Below, one piece after another: positions 8,455 through 18,641 of a stretch of 64,000 bases of DNA (the stretch's first letter is position 1; every line of letters begins with the position of its first letter). Under the pieces are notes generated by a model. That model searched no databases and had not been told where the DNA came from. It worked only from the letters and a program-made list of their open reading frames with translations. The position numbers and the translations under genes were made by a program. This DNA is from an uncultured Eubacteriales bacterium (lineage in GTDB: Bacteria; Bacillota; Clostridia; Oscillospirales; Acutalibacteraceae), in the NCBI GenBank assembly GCA_934477125.1, contig CAKSOL010000003.1:1-64000 (forward strand), given 5' to 3'.

Positions 8455-11286
8455 ATGAAAAAAACTAAACGGCAAATACTGTGCCTTATTTTAGCAGGCT
8501 TAATGCTGCTCGGCGTGGCTCCGGTATCGGCGCAGGAAGCAAGCGCCGAAATAAAAAGCGCTGAGGAATATGCGCCTTACAGCGAATGGAGCGCGGGCAC
8601 CGGGGAAAACAAGGGCGGGCAAATCGTATTAACCGCCGATGATATTGTTTCGGCATCGGGTGATGTTGAAATACTTGATAATTATAAAGAAATGAACGGA
8701 AAGAGTATATCAACCGGAGAGAACAGCGCCGTTACCTTTCGGGTGAACGGGGCTTCGGGTTGGTATACTCTCAAGCTTACTTATTACCTTGAGGAATGCC
8801 GCTCCGGAGCGGCTCGCCGCCAAATACTTATAAACGGTAAAATTCCGTTTGAGGAGGCTGCGGACCTTGCTTTCTATACAGCATATATTGACGAAAACGG
8901 CATTATCAGCGATTTCTACGGCAATGATATCCGCTCGGCGCAGGTCGTATCTCCGCGCTGGATGACCGTTAATGTCTATGACCGCCGCCATTATGAGAGC
9001 GAGCCTCTCAAATTTGAAATTTCCGACGGCGATACCGTTACACTTAGCGGTATGCGGGAGACTATGGTTATAAATTCCGTTTCTCTGGTGCCGTTTGTAG
9101 CCGCCGAAAGCTATGAAAACGTAATTTCCGGTTTGCGCGCCGCGGGCGCTGAGGAGATTCCGGGAATATGCGATATCTACGAAGCGGAGAAATGCTCCTG
9201 GAAAACCGCTCCGACTATTGTTCCGACAGCCGACAGCAGCTCCTCGACTTCTCCGCACAGCAACTACGCCGTAAGGCTTAATACCCTGAACGGCTCAAGC
9301 TGGAAAACTGCGGGGCAAACCGTTTGCTGGAGCGTCAGCGTTCCGCAGGACGGTCTTTACCGGATTTCTCTTAAAGCAAAGCAGAACACACGCCGCGGTC
9401 TTTATTCTACCCGTAGGCTTTATATAAACGGCGAAGTTCCTTTCGCCGAAGCAAATGACCTCAGATTTACCTATTCCGGCAGCTGGGAAAGCTACGACCT
9501 CGGCTCGGATGCCGGCGGCTGGCTGTTTTTTCTGAAAAAGGGCGAGAATGAAATTGCTCTGGAGGCAACTCTCGGAAAAATGGGTACCGTTCTCCGCGAG
9601 GTAAACGGAATTCTCGATGAGCTTAATGCGGTATACCGCGAGATTTTAACAATAACCGGTTCTTCGCCCGATAAATACCGCGATTATCAGCTCGACAGGC
9701 TTATACCCGAAACTGTTAAAAATCTCAAGGCTCAGAGCGAACGCCTGAGCGCGGTTCAGAAGGAAATTCTTAATATAACCGGTCAAAAGGGCAACGATAT
9801 GTCGATTTTCGATACCCTTATCCGCCAGCTTAACGGCTTTTATGCCGACGCTGATAAAATTCCGACCGGTTTCAGCTATTTTAAAACGAATATAGGCTCT
9901 CTTGCAACCTGGATAACCTCGGCTCTTGAACAGCCGCTGACGCTTGATTATATAACCGTCAGCAGCTCCGATAAAAAGCTGCCGCGGGTGAATGTCGGAT
10001 TTTTCCGCCGTGTTTGGGATTCCGTCGCAGCGTTTGTGTCGTCATTTTCGGTGGACTACAACAAGATAGGAAATTTAACCGAAAATAATGATGCTCCCGT
10101 AACCGTTTGGATGACCTCCGGCAGAGACCAGATGCAGGTTTTAAAGGTTTTGGTTCAGAATTCGTTTGTTCAGAAAACCGGAATAAACGTTCAGCTTGAA
10201 AATGTTGAGACCGGCTCGGTTTTAAAGGCGGTTGCCGCCGGGAACGGACCGGATGTTATGCTCGGAGCGTCGGTTGCCGACCCTGTAAACTATGCGCTGA
10301 GAAACGCCGTGTGTCCGCTGGATTCATATTCGGGCATTGATAAGATAAAGGAAAGATTTTATCCCGAAACGCTTGTGCCGTTTACTCTTGAAAACAAGCT
10401 CTATGCACTTCCTGAGAAGGTCAGCTTTGACGTTTTGTATTATCGCAGCGATATTATGAAGCAGTTTGAACTTGAGCTGCCGGAAACCTGGGATGATGTT
10501 ATAGAAATAACCTCTGTTTTGCAGAAAAACAGTATGACCTTCGGCTTGCCGATTGCAAATATAATCGGAATTTATTCGATGTTTATGTATCAGCACGGTG
10601 GTGAAATGTACCGCGACGGCGGCGCTGCGTCTCAGCTTACGGTTCAGAAAAATGCCGACGCTTTCGAGCAGATGACCGATTTCTTCAAGAATTATTCCCT
10701 GGAGCTTTCCTATAACTTTGTAAACCGTTTCAGAACCGCCGAAATACCTCTCGCTATCGACGGTATCGAATCGTACAACAATCTCAAGGTCTCTGCTCCC
10801 GAAATCGAGGGACAGTGGGGCATAGCTCTTTTGCCGGGAATCAAAAAAGAGGACGGAACGGTTGACCGTTCGGGGTATCTGAGCGCGACCTCCTGCTTTA
10901 TTCTCAATAATTCGGATTGCAAGCAAAATGCGTTCAGCTTTTTGGATTGGTGGACCTGCGCCGATACTCAGGAGAGCTTCGGCAGGGAAATAGAGAGTAT
11001 TCTCGGTCCGTCGTCCCGCTATATGGCAGCCAACCGCGAGGCGTTTGAAAAGCTGCCCTGGACAAAGGCAGAGCTGAAGGTTCTGCTTACGCAGCTTTCG
11101 GCGTCCCGCGCGGTTCCTGAGGTTCCGGGAAGCTACTTCCTCGGCAGACATCTCAACAACGCTTTCCGCGCGGTTGTTATAAGCGGAAAGGATTTAAAGG
11201 ATACATTGGAAAAATACGGCGCTGTTATCGATAATGAGCTTACCGTTAAGCGCAGAGAGTTCGGAATGGAGGATGCCGCGAAATGA
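8455..11286 (+). CDS. extracellular solute-binding protein fused to carbohydrate-binding-like domains
   Basis: 943 aa from ATG 8455, preceded by a GGAGG ribosome site. The frame is open back to 8401 but that start has no such site. A signal peptide ends around PVSAQEASA, with no lipobox Cys, which is unusual for a Gram-positive binding protein. Two beta-sandwich, CBM35/CBM6-like regions (~30-215 and ~235-390) share a YINGEVPFAEANDL-type motif. A helical linker (~390-540) leads to a family 1 solute-binding domain (~545-920: VTVWMTSGRDQMQVLKVL, GNGPDVMLG, LPETWDDVIEI). It is directly followed by two permease genes, the first overlapping its stop, so it should be their substrate receptor. How it stays near the membrane is not evident. 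Confidence 0.82.
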   Translation: MKKTKRQILCLILAGLMLLGVAPVSAQEASAEIKSAEEYAPYSEWSAGTGENKGGQIVLTADDIVSASGDVEILDNYKEMNGKSISTGENSAVTFRVNGASGWYTLKLTYYLEECRSGAARRQILINGKIPFEEAADLAFYTAYIDENGIISDFYGNDIRSAQVVSPRWMTVNVYDRRHYESEPLKFEISDGDTVTLSGMRETMVINSVSLVPFVAAESYENVISGLRAAGAEEIPGICDIYEAEKCSWKTAPTIVPTADSSSSTSPHSNYAVRLNTLNGSSWKTAGQTVCWSVSVPQDGLYRISLKAKQNTRRGLYSTRRLYINGEVPFAEANDLRFTYSGSWESYDLGSDAGGWLFFLKKGENEIALEATLGKMGTVLREVNGILDELNAVYREILTITGSSPDKYRDYQLDRLIPETVKNLKAQSERLSAVQKEILNITGQKGNDMSIFDTLIRQLNGFYADADKIPTGFSYFKTNIGSLATWITSALEQPLTLDYITVSSSDKKLPRVNVGFFRRVWDSVAAFVSSFSVDYNKIGNLTENNDAPVTVWMTSGRDQMQVLKVLVQNSFVQKTGINVQLENVETGSVLKAVAAGNGPDVMLGASVADPVNYALRNAVCPLDSYSGIDKIKERFYPETLVPFTLENKLYALPEKVSFDVLYYRSDIMKQFELELPETWDDVIEITSVLQKNSMTFGLPIANIIGIYSMFMYQHGGEMYRDGGAASQLTVQKNADAFEQMTDFFKNYSLELSYNFVNRFRTAEIPLAIDGIESYNNLKVSAPEIEGQWGIALLPGIKKEDGTVDRSGYLSATSCFILNNSDCKQNAFSFLDWWTCADTQESFGREIESILGPSSRYMAANREAFEKLPWTKAELKVLLTQLSASRAVPEVPGSYFLGRHLNNAFRAVVISGKDLKDTLEKYGAVIDNELTVKRREFGMEDAAK

Positions 11287-12212
11287 AAAAGGAAAAAAGA
11301 ATTCCGCTCGGCGAACGCTTCCGCTACGGACTTTCCCTTGCAAAAAAGAATTATGACTGCTATTTGTTCCTGCTGCCGTTTGCAGTGCTGTTCATAGCGT
11401 TTGTCGTTATGCCGGTCGCCATTTCGATTTTTTACAGCTTTACCGATTTCAATTTGCTTGAGAAACCGACGTTTATAGGTGTTGAAAATTTCAGGCGGCT
11501 GCTTGTAAACGACGAGGTTTTCACGGTTGCCTTCCGTAATACCATGATAATTGCGGCGATAGTAGGACCTGTCGGGTATTTTGCCTCCCTGCTGATAGCC
11601 TGGCAGATAAACGAGCTCGGCAGGATACCGCGTGCCATACTCGTAACCGTTATGTATGCCCCGTCTATTTCCGGCGGCGCATATGTTATATGGCAGTATA
11701 TTTTCAGCAACGATTCCTACGGCTGGATAAACAGTATGTTAGTCGGTCTCGGATTTACCCAGGAGCCAATACAGTTTCTTTCCGATACCCGCTACATGCT
11801 TACAATAGTTATTATAGTTATGGCATGGATGAGCCTCGGAGCAGGATTTCTTTCCTTTGTTGCCGGACTTAAAACCGTTGATAAGACTCTCTATGAAGCC
11901 GGCTATGTTGAGGGAATAAACAGCCGCTGGCAGGAGCTTTGGTTTATAACTCTGCCGACGATGAAGCCGCAGCTGATGTTCGGAGCGGTTATGAGCATAA
12001 CGGGCGCATTCTCCGCAGGAGCGGTCGGAACGCAGATGTTCGGCTTTCCGAGCACGGACTATGCCGCGCATACCATTATCAACCATCTTGAGGATTACGG
12101 TAGTTCCCGGTTTGAAATGGGTTATGCCTGCGCCATAGCAACCGTTCTGTTCGTCCTGATGATAGCGATAAATGAAATAGTTCAAAGGCTGTTAAGTAAG
12201 GTGGGTAGCTGA
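11283..12212 (+). CDS. sugar ABC transporter permease (MalF-like), pair 1
   Basis: 309 aa, about six membrane helices, binding-protein-dependent transport permease fold. The cytoplasmic EAA loop is seen as EAGYVEGINSRWQELWFITLPTMKPQ in two halves near residues 203-228; it contacts the ATPase. ATG overlaps the upstream stop (ATGA), so translation is coupled. It forms a heterodimer with the next product. No ATP-binding subunit is encoded nearby, so a shared MsmX/UgpC-type ATPase elsewhere is inferred. Confidence 0.93.
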   Translation: MKKEKRIPLGERFRYGLSLAKKNYDCYLFLLPFAVLFIAFVVMPVAISIFYSFTDFNLLEKPTFIGVENFRRLLVNDEVFTVAFRNTMIIAAIVGPVGYFASLLIAWQINELGRIPRAILVTVMYAPSISGGAYVIWQYIFSNDSYGWINSMLVGLGFTQEPIQFLSDTRYMLTIVIIVMAWMSLGAGFLSFVAGLKTVDKTLYEAGYVEGINSRWQELWFITLPTMKPQLMFGAVMSITGAFSAGAVGTQMFGFPSTDYAAHTIINHLEDYGSSRFEMGYACAIATVLFVLMIAINEIVQRLLSKVGS

Positions 12213-12214
12213 CC

Positions 12215-13093
12215 GTGAAGCAGAAAGAAAAAGTTAAACGCATATCCCGCGCAGGGTTGGCGCGTTCGGTTGGAGGAAATGTTGTTAATTTCCTGCTGCT
12301 TTGCATCATCGCCGCCTTTATGGCGCTGCCGCTGCTGTATGTCGTCAGCAACGCCTTTAAGCCGCTCGATGAAATTTTCGTATACCCTCCGCGCTTATAT
12401 GTTATTCATCCTACCGTCGGGAATTTTAGCGATCTGGCGTCGCTTATGTCGCAGTCCTGGATTCCGTTTTCCCGGTATATATTCAACTCGGTGTTTGTAA
12501 CGGCGGTTTCAACCTTTGTTCAGATAATATTCGTTTCTATGGCGGCGTATGTTTTGGAAAAACGCGAGTTTCCGGGCAGAAAGGTGTTTTTCAAGGTCGT
12601 TGTAACCTCGCTGATGTTCAGCGGCTCTGTAACCGCCGTTCCGAACTATATTATTATGAACGGGCTTGGAATGGTCAATACATACTGGGCGATGATTCTT
12701 CCCGCCATAGCCTCTTCAATGGGACTCTTCCTTATGAAGCAGTTTGTTGCAACAAGTGTTCCTACGGCTATTTTAGAGGCCGCAAGGGTGGACGGCGCGC
12801 GGGAGCTGACAATTTTTTGGCGGATAGTTATGCCGCTTGTAAAGCCGGCATGGCTGACGCTGATAATATTTGCATTTCAGTCCATATGGGCAACCAACGG
12901 CAACGGTTATATCTATACCGAAACTCTCAAGCCCCTGAATTACGCACTCAGTCAGGTGGTGTCGGGCGGCGTTGCCAGAACAGGCTCGGCGGCAGCGGTA
13001 TCTCTTATTATGCTGCTTCCTCCGCTGACCGTATTTATAATAACTCAGAGCAATATTCTCAATACAATGGCTTCGTCCGGAATCAAGGAATAG
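12215..13093 (+). CDS. sugar ABC transporter permease (MalG-like), pair 1
   Basis: 292 aa with about six membrane helices. The EAA loop reads EAARVDGARELTIFW followed by RIVMPLVKP (residues ~188-211), close to the family consensus. It starts at GTG 12215, two bases after the previous stop, with AAGGTGG as ribosome site. Partner of the preceding permease and of the solute-binding protein at 8455. The import substrate is probably an oligosaccharide released by the secreted enzymes. Confidence 0.93.
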   Translation: MKQKEKVKRISRAGLARSVGGNVVNFLLLCIIAAFMALPLLYVVSNAFKPLDEIFVYPPRLYVIHPTVGNFSDLASLMSQSWIPFSRYIFNSVFVTAVSTFVQIIFVSMAAYVLEKREFPGRKVFFKVVVTSLMFSGSVTAVPNYIIMNGLGMVNTYWAMILPAIASSMGLFLMKQFVATSVPTAILEAARVDGARELTIFWRIVMPLVKPAWLTLIIFAFQSIWATNGNGYIYTETLKPLNYALSQVVSGGVARTGSAAAVSLIMLLPPLTVFIITQSNILNTMASSGIKE

Positions 13094-13108
13094 GAGGGGA
13101 ACGGAAGC

Positions 13109-15184
13109 GTGAAGCATATCAGTAGTTTAAGGCGGTTTGCCGCCGTCTGCGCCGTTCTTTTCCTGATGCTTTCCTTTTCGGTAAGCGCAGAATCTCCCAA
13201 TCCGAGCTTTACCTATGATTTGGAAAATAAATCGATGGCAGCTCCGGAGGCGGCGCAATGGATAACCGATATAACCGGCGAGGGAATGGGAACGGCAAGA
13301 TTATCCGAGCCTACCGATGTCTGCTCGGATAACAGCGGAAACCTTTATATAGTTGATAAGGGCAACAGCCGTATATTAAAAACCGATAGCAACGGTAAGC
13401 TGCTGGCGGTTGTAGATTCCTTTGATAACGGCGGAACAGCCGAGCATTTTTCCTCTCCGGAGGGGATATGCGTAACGGCGGACGGCGATATTTACATTTG
13501 CGACACAATGAACGAACGCGTTGTTCATCTTAGCAGCTCAATGGAGCTTAAAAGAATTATTTCGGCTCCTGAGAGCAATGTTCTGAGCGACGATTTTGTT
13601 TTTACTCCGATACGTATTGCCGTTGACGGGCTTAACCGTATATACATAGTCTCCCGGAACTTCAATTCGGGAATATTGGAGCTTAACAAAAAGGGCGAGT
13701 TCAATCAGATATTCGGCGCTGTTAAAACGCAGTATACCGTTGCGGAGATTTTCTGGCGCGCCATATCAACCAAGGCGCAGCGTGAGCGTTCGGCGGCGCT
13801 TATACCGAACGAATACAGCAGCGTCTGCGCGGACGATAAGAACTTTCTTTATGCCTGCTCCGCTTATTTCGACTCAACCTCGGGAAGCCGGGAGACCGTT
13901 AAAAAGCTTAACGCTCTCGGCACAAATATCCTCGGCGATGTTCCCGACCCTTATATAAATATGTATTCAAAAGGCACTTACCGCGGCGCCGAGACCTATA
14001 CGGATATTATCCCGATAGGCAGCGGAATATATGCGCTGCTCGATAATACACGCGGCAGGGTATATGCCTATAACGATGACGGCGATATGCTGTTTGAGTT
14101 CGGCGGAAAGGGAGATTACGGTGCAACTCTCGGCTCGGCAGCGGCGTTTTCCTATTATAACGGCACGTTTTATATCGCAGATTCCAAGAATGACCGTATA
14201 GCGGTATTCGGTCTTACGGATTATGCCCTGCTTTATATCAAAGCCGCCGAATACCATGCCTTAGGCGATTACAGCGCCGAAAACGAGGTCTGGAAAAGTA
14301 TATACAAGCTTAACAACAACAGCGTATGCACTATAAGAAGCTTCGGAAAGGTTAATCTGCGCGAGAAGAACTATAAGGCGGCAATGGAGTATTTCAGACA
14401 GGCGAATGACCGCGAGTCATACTCGGAGGCGTTTTCCGCCCAGCGCAAGATTTTTATGAATGAGCATTTCACACTGATTTTCATAGGCGCAATAGCGGCG
14501 GTCATACTGCTTATAGCGTTTCTGGTATGGCGGAGCCGTCATCCTAAGGTTACAGAAAATAAGTTTACATACCGCGCGACCCTCGGATATGCGAAAAAGG
14601 TTATATTCCGTCCGCTCAGCGGATTTTGGGATATGAAAAAGGAGCATTACGGCAGTACCGCCGCCGCTGTAACGGTTTTGGCGGCAGCAACCCTGTTTTA
14701 TGCCTTGTTTAACAGCCTTAAGGGCTATATTTTCGGCAGCGGAACGCAGGGCGCGGGTTTCCTGCCGAGCCTGCTGACGGTTATAATTCCTTTTTTCCTG
14801 TTCGTTATCTGTAACTGGTGCGTTTCGAGCCTGATGAGCGGCGAGGGGAGCTTTAAATATATCTTTATGGGAACGGCGTATTCGCTTACTCCTCTTGTTT
14901 TGCTGCTCCCGGTTTTGCTCCTGCTTTCCCATATTATGACGGCGGACGAAAAGGGAATATATTCGCTTATTCTCTCTGTGGCGCTGCTTTGGACGCTGCT
15001 GCTTGTGGTATGCTCTAATATGCAGGTTCATTCCTATACTATGGGCAAGACCGTTTTGGTATTGATAATAACCGTTGTTATTATGGTTGCCGTGGTCTTT
15101 CTGGCGGCGCTGGTGTTTGCGCTGCTTCAGGAAATCATAGGCGTTGCAGGCGATATGATAAACGAGCTTTATCTCCGCAGATGA
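13109..15184 (+). CDS. NHL-repeat protein with C-terminal YIP1-like membrane domain
   Basis: 691 aa. GTG start after AGGAGGGGA. A signal peptide (1-28) is followed by NHL-type beta-propeller repeats (~50-370; blades such as PTDVCSDNSGNLYIVDKGNSRI and PEGICVTADGDIYICDTMNERV). A short TPR-like helical stretch (~370-440) then leads to a membrane helix (~450-472) and a polytopic YIP1-like domain with about five helices (~490-685). The propeller is therefore outside and the YIP1 part in the membrane. Genes of this make-up sit beside DUF5696 and sugar ABC genes in Firmicutes, which matches the neighbours here. Its job is not known. A role as transporter accessory or surface sensor is inference. Confidence 0.75.
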   Translation: MKHISSLRRFAAVCAVLFLMLSFSVSAESPNPSFTYDLENKSMAAPEAAQWITDITGEGMGTARLSEPTDVCSDNSGNLYIVDKGNSRILKTDSNGKLLAVVDSFDNGGTAEHFSSPEGICVTADGDIYICDTMNERVVHLSSSMELKRIISAPESNVLSDDFVFTPIRIAVDGLNRIYIVSRNFNSGILELNKKGEFNQIFGAVKTQYTVAEIFWRAISTKAQRERSAALIPNEYSSVCADDKNFLYACSAYFDSTSGSRETVKKLNALGTNILGDVPDPYINMYSKGTYRGAETYTDIIPIGSGIYALLDNTRGRVYAYNDDGDMLFEFGGKGDYGATLGSAAAFSYYNGTFYIADSKNDRIAVFGLTDYALLYIKAAEYHALGDYSAENEVWKSIYKLNNNSVCTIRSFGKVNLREKNYKAAMEYFRQANDRESYSEAFSAQRKIFMNEHFTLIFIGAIAAVILLIAFLVWRSRHPKVTENKFTYRATLGYAKKVIFRPLSGFWDMKKEHYGSTAAAVTVLAAATLFYALFNSLKGYIFGSGTQGAGFLPSLLTVIIPFFLFVICNWCVSSLMSGEGSFKYIFMGTAYSLTPLVLLLPVLLLLSHIMTADEKGIYSLILSVALLWTLLLVVCSNMQVHSYTMGKTVLVLIITVVIMVAVVFLAALVFALLQEIIGVAGDMINELYLRR

Positions 15185-15198
15185 AAGGGCTGGTCAAT

Positions 15199-17733
15199 AT
15201 GAAAAAACAAATTTGTTGGCTGTTGGCAGCGCTTACTGTGTTTGCGGCAGGCTGCGGCGGCAGCTCCGAAAATCCTGCCGCGGCGGAAAAAAGCTATATT
15301 GAATACGGCTCTGCCGGGGAAGAAAGCAGCAGTATGGAAACGGTTGCCGAAAACGATTTTCTGATATTGCGGATTAACCGGGCGACAACCGATATTGAGC
15401 TTGAGCAAAAGGCAACGGGATATATATGGTCGTCGCGCGGAAGCAATGCCACCGATTCTGACGGCAAGCCTCTTTCTTTCACATATCTCGATAATTCCGG
15501 CTCGGTCGCCTCTATGGATACGGCTGCCGACAGCGTTGCAAAGGGACAGTATAAAATAGAGAAAACCGAAAACGGAGTTCATATCATTTATTCCTTCGGA
15601 GATATCGTTAAGGATTTGATTTATCCTACATATATATCCGCAGAACGCTTTGAAAAGCTTACGGAAAAAATGAGCTCGCGCTCAGCTGCTACGATAACTC
15701 CGCTGTATCAGCATCTTGTTGAGGGAATTTACGACGATGATACCTATGCCGATATGATTCGCAAATACCCGAATGCAAAAGGTAAGGACGCATACGTTAT
15801 AAGAAACTCGGATATGCTGCTTAATGTTAAAAAGGAGCTTGCGTCCGCGTTTTCCGAGGCAGGATATTCCGCAGAGGAGCTTGCAAAGGATAATGCCGAG
15901 TTCGGACTGTCGTCCGGAGTTTCATCATCGCAGAGCGTTCAGTTCAATATCGGTGTTGAATATACCCTTGAAGACGGCGACCTCAAGGTTCGCCTCCCTG
16001 CTGACGAGATGTATTGCTCGGCGGCTTCAACCGGAATAGAAACGCTATCATTGCTGCCTTATTTCGGCGCTCCGGAATCCGGAGCGGAGGGCTACTTTCT
16101 CCTGCCGGACGGTTCCGGCGCGGTTATGGAATTCTATAACGGCTCGGAGCATGCCGGTCAGGTTATGTTCTCCGAGGTTTACGGCGAAAATCTCTCAATT
16201 TCAAAAGAGGAAAAAATATATTCGCTTTCTCAGACCGTTTTCCCGGTCTACGGCGCAAAAATCGGTAACAGCGCATACCTTGCGGTTATAGAAAAGGGCG
16301 ACGCGATAGCCCGACTGAACGCCCTCCCCGGAACCGATACCCTTGCGGCTCGTGCATGGGCGGATTTCAATATCCTTGATACGCAGATAGTTTATGCAAA
16401 ATCGCTTGCTGGAGCAGGAGATATTGCCAAAAATTCCTATACTAAGGAACAGTCGGAGCCGTATTCGGGCGACATCGCGATTCGTTATCATTTTCTTGAC
16501 GGCGACGCGGCGGATTATTCCGGAATGGCGAGATACTATCGTGATAAGCTTTTCCCGAACGGTAATTCCGCTGCCGAAACGGTGCCGTTCTATCTTGAGA
16601 CGGTTTCGGCAATAGACTATACCGAAAAACGGGCGGGATTTACAAAACACACCGTAAGCACCTTAACAACCTTTGAGGAGGCTGCGGAAATGTCGGAAAC
16701 GCTGCGCCGCGCAGGCGTTACCCGGCAAAAGCTCATACTTTCGGGCTGGCAGAAAAACGGCTGGCAGACAGGATATGCAAATTCACAGAAGGTCAACAGC
16801 GCCGCGGGCGGCGAAAATGGCTTGCGCGAATTGGCGGCAAAGCTCAAAAACAACGGAGCCGAGTTTTTCCCGGAAACCGATGTTCAGCTTGTATATCCGT
16901 CCGCAATTTCGGGAGGGGTTAATAAATCGCTTACAGCGCGGTCTCTTGTTCAGCAGCTGACGCGCGTTTTCGATTATAAACAGTCCGATTTTCAGAAGGA
17001 CGGCATTGCGGCATACGGTATGAACGCGGAGTATACGCAAAAGGCGATAGCAAGCGCCGCCGAATATAATTCAAAGCTGGGCATTTCGGGGCTTTCCCTC
17101 AGATATGCGGCGCAATATGTTATTCCCGATTATAAAGAGGGGAGCGTTACAAACCGCGCCCAGGCTATGGAAAAGCTTGCAGACTCCGCCGAAAAGGCGG
17201 CAGAGTCCGGAATGAGCCTGCTTTCAAGAACCGGAAATGCTCCTGTTGCCGTTCATACGGGCGATATAGTTGAGCTGCCGCTTTATTCAAACGGCAATTA
17301 TAACTGCACGTATCCCGTTCCGTTTGCGGCTATGGTTTACAGCGGCAATATAGACTATGCCGGAAAGGCGGCGAACTTTTCGGGTACGGGCGACAGGGAC
17401 ATTCTGAAAATGATAGAATCCGGAGCCGGCGTTTATTTTGCAATGGCGGCGAGAGCGGATAACAATATCCGCAGCAGCACTTTCGACAGATATTATTCAA
17501 TCTGCTTTGATGACCTTTCGGATACCGCTGTCAGTACATATAAAAAGGTTGCAACGGCTCTTAACGGCGTATACGGCAGCAGAATAGAACGTCACGAACG
17601 CCTTCAGCCGAATGTTTATAAGACCGTCTTTGAAAACGGAACATACTTCATAGTCAATTATAACGGCTATGAAATCACGGCGGACGGCTTAACGGTTGCC
17701 GCAGCAGGCTATATCAGGGGGGAAAACGGATGA
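15199..17733 (+). CDS. DUF5696-type lipoprotein
   Basis: 844 aa from ATG 15199. An in-frame ATG at 15181 overlaps the upstream stop but has no ribosome site, whereas AAAGGG precedes 15199. The signal ends in a clear lipobox (TVFAAGC), so the mature protein is a lipoprotein on the outer face of the membrane. A beta-rich N-terminal half (~40-400, with LLPDGSGAVMEF near residue 310) and a C-terminal part that looks like a TIM-barrel-type glycosidase fold (~440-800) resemble DUF5696 proteins found next to sugar ABC transporters. No catalytic residues can be assigned. It sits between the two permease pairs and overlaps the next gene, so it is likely part of the uptake machinery or a surface glycosidase. 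Confidence 0.72.
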   Translation: MKKQICWLLAALTVFAAGCGGSSENPAAAEKSYIEYGSAGEESSSMETVAENDFLILRINRATTDIELEQKATGYIWSSRGSNATDSDGKPLSFTYLDNSGSVASMDTAADSVAKGQYKIEKTENGVHIIYSFGDIVKDLIYPTYISAERFEKLTEKMSSRSAATITPLYQHLVEGIYDDDTYADMIRKYPNAKGKDAYVIRNSDMLLNVKKELASAFSEAGYSAEELAKDNAEFGLSSGVSSSQSVQFNIGVEYTLEDGDLKVRLPADEMYCSAASTGIETLSLLPYFGAPESGAEGYFLLPDGSGAVMEFYNGSEHAGQVMFSEVYGENLSISKEEKIYSLSQTVFPVYGAKIGNSAYLAVIEKGDAIARLNALPGTDTLAARAWADFNILDTQIVYAKSLAGAGDIAKNSYTKEQSEPYSGDIAIRYHFLDGDAADYSGMARYYRDKLFPNGNSAAETVPFYLETVSAIDYTEKRAGFTKHTVSTLTTFEEAAEMSETLRRAGVTRQKLILSGWQKNGWQTGYANSQKVNSAAGGENGLRELAAKLKNNGAEFFPETDVQLVYPSAISGGVNKSLTARSLVQQLTRVFDYKQSDFQKDGIAAYGMNAEYTQKAIASAAEYNSKLGISGLSLRYAAQYVIPDYKEGSVTNRAQAMEKLADSAEKAAESGMSLLSRTGNAPVAVHTGDIVELPLYSNGNYNCTYPVPFAAMVYSGNIDYAGKAANFSGTGDRDILKMIESGAGVYFAMAARADNNIRSSTFDRYYSICFDDLSDTAVSTYKKVATALNGVYGSRIERHERLQPNVYKTVFENGTYFIVNYNGYEITADGLTVAAAGYIRGENG

Positions 17734-18641
17734 GCGGAAAAAATAAAATTGCCTCGTTTGAAAAAAAGCAAAACCGCTGGGGATATATTTTCTGCCTGCC
17801 GTTTATGATAGGCTTTGTGCTGCTGGTGGCGTATCCGCTGCTTAAAATGGTGCTTTTCAGCTTCGAGGAGCTTTCTGTCGGCACGGTTACTTATGAAACA
17901 GAGTATGTCGGCTGGCAGCATTATCACAGAATACTGTTTGTTGACCCGGATTTCCGGAAAACCGTTGCGGCTTCTCTCGGAGAAATGGCGGTAAACGTTC
18001 CTGTTGCGGTTTTGTTTTCATTCTTTATCGCGAGTATTTTAAATCAGAAATTTATAGGCAGAACGGTTTTCAGAGCTATTCTTTTCCTGCCCGTAATTCT
18101 TGCGTCCGGAATGGTGGCTTCTCTTACATCCGGCGATTTTATAAGCAGCAATATGCAGAATATCGGCAGCCTTTCGGGCAGCGCGTCCGATTCAATGTTT
18201 TCGGGCAGCTTTGCCGATATCCTTTTAGCTATGAATATCGACCGCGGAATCGTTGAGTTTATAGAGGGTCTTGTTGAAAGAATATCCGATATAACAACAA
18301 TGTCCGCCGTTCCATCGGTAATTTTCCTTTCCGGAATGCAGTCGATATCTCCGAGCATCTTTGAGGCATCCTATATTGAGGGCGCCTCGGCATGGGATGT
18401 GTTTTGGAAAATAAGCTTTCCGATGGTAAGTCCGCTTATCCTGGTCAACATTATCTATTGTATCGTTGACTCGTTCACAAGCGCAACCAATACTGCGATA
18501 ACCGCTATACACGAGACTTTGTTTTCTAAAATTCAATACGGTCTCGGCTCGGCAATGTCTATTATGTATCTTGCGCTCGTAGGCATTATTATAGCGCTTG
18601 TTTATCTTGTTGTCAGGAGGTTGATTTATTATTATGAATGA
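17730..18641 (+). CDS. sugar ABC transporter permease (MalF-like), pair 2
   Basis: 303 aa, about six membrane helices, EAA loop EASYIEGASAWDVFWKISFP (residues ~211-230) followed by MVSP. ATG overlaps the stop of the DUF5696 gene, with an AGGGGGGA ribosome site. An enlarged external loop (~130-180, Ser/Gly-rich) between helices is longer than usual. It pairs with the following permease, which it overlaps by eight bases. No binding protein is adjacent. The DUF5696 lipoprotein or the binding protein at 34254 may serve. Confidence 0.92.
   Translation: MSGKNKIASFEKKQNRWGYIFCLPFMIGFVLLVAYPLLKMVLFSFEELSVGTVTYETEYVGWQHYHRILFVDPDFRKTVAASLGEMAVNVPVAVLFSFFIASILNQKFIGRTVFRAILFLPVILASGMVASLTSGDFISSNMQNIGSLSGSASDSMFSGSFADILLAMNIDRGIVEFIEGLVERISDITTMSAVPSVIFLSGMQSISPSIFEASYIEGASAWDVFWKISFPMVSPLILVNIIYCIVDSFTSATNTAITAIHETLFSKIQYGLGSAMSIMYLALVGIIIALVYLVVRRLIYYYE

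Noticed and set aside
10324..11151. 275-codon minus-strand frame inside the solute-binding protein gene
   Set aside because: Antisense mirror of a well-supported gene; composition is that of a shadow frame and no ribosome site or promoter is seen.
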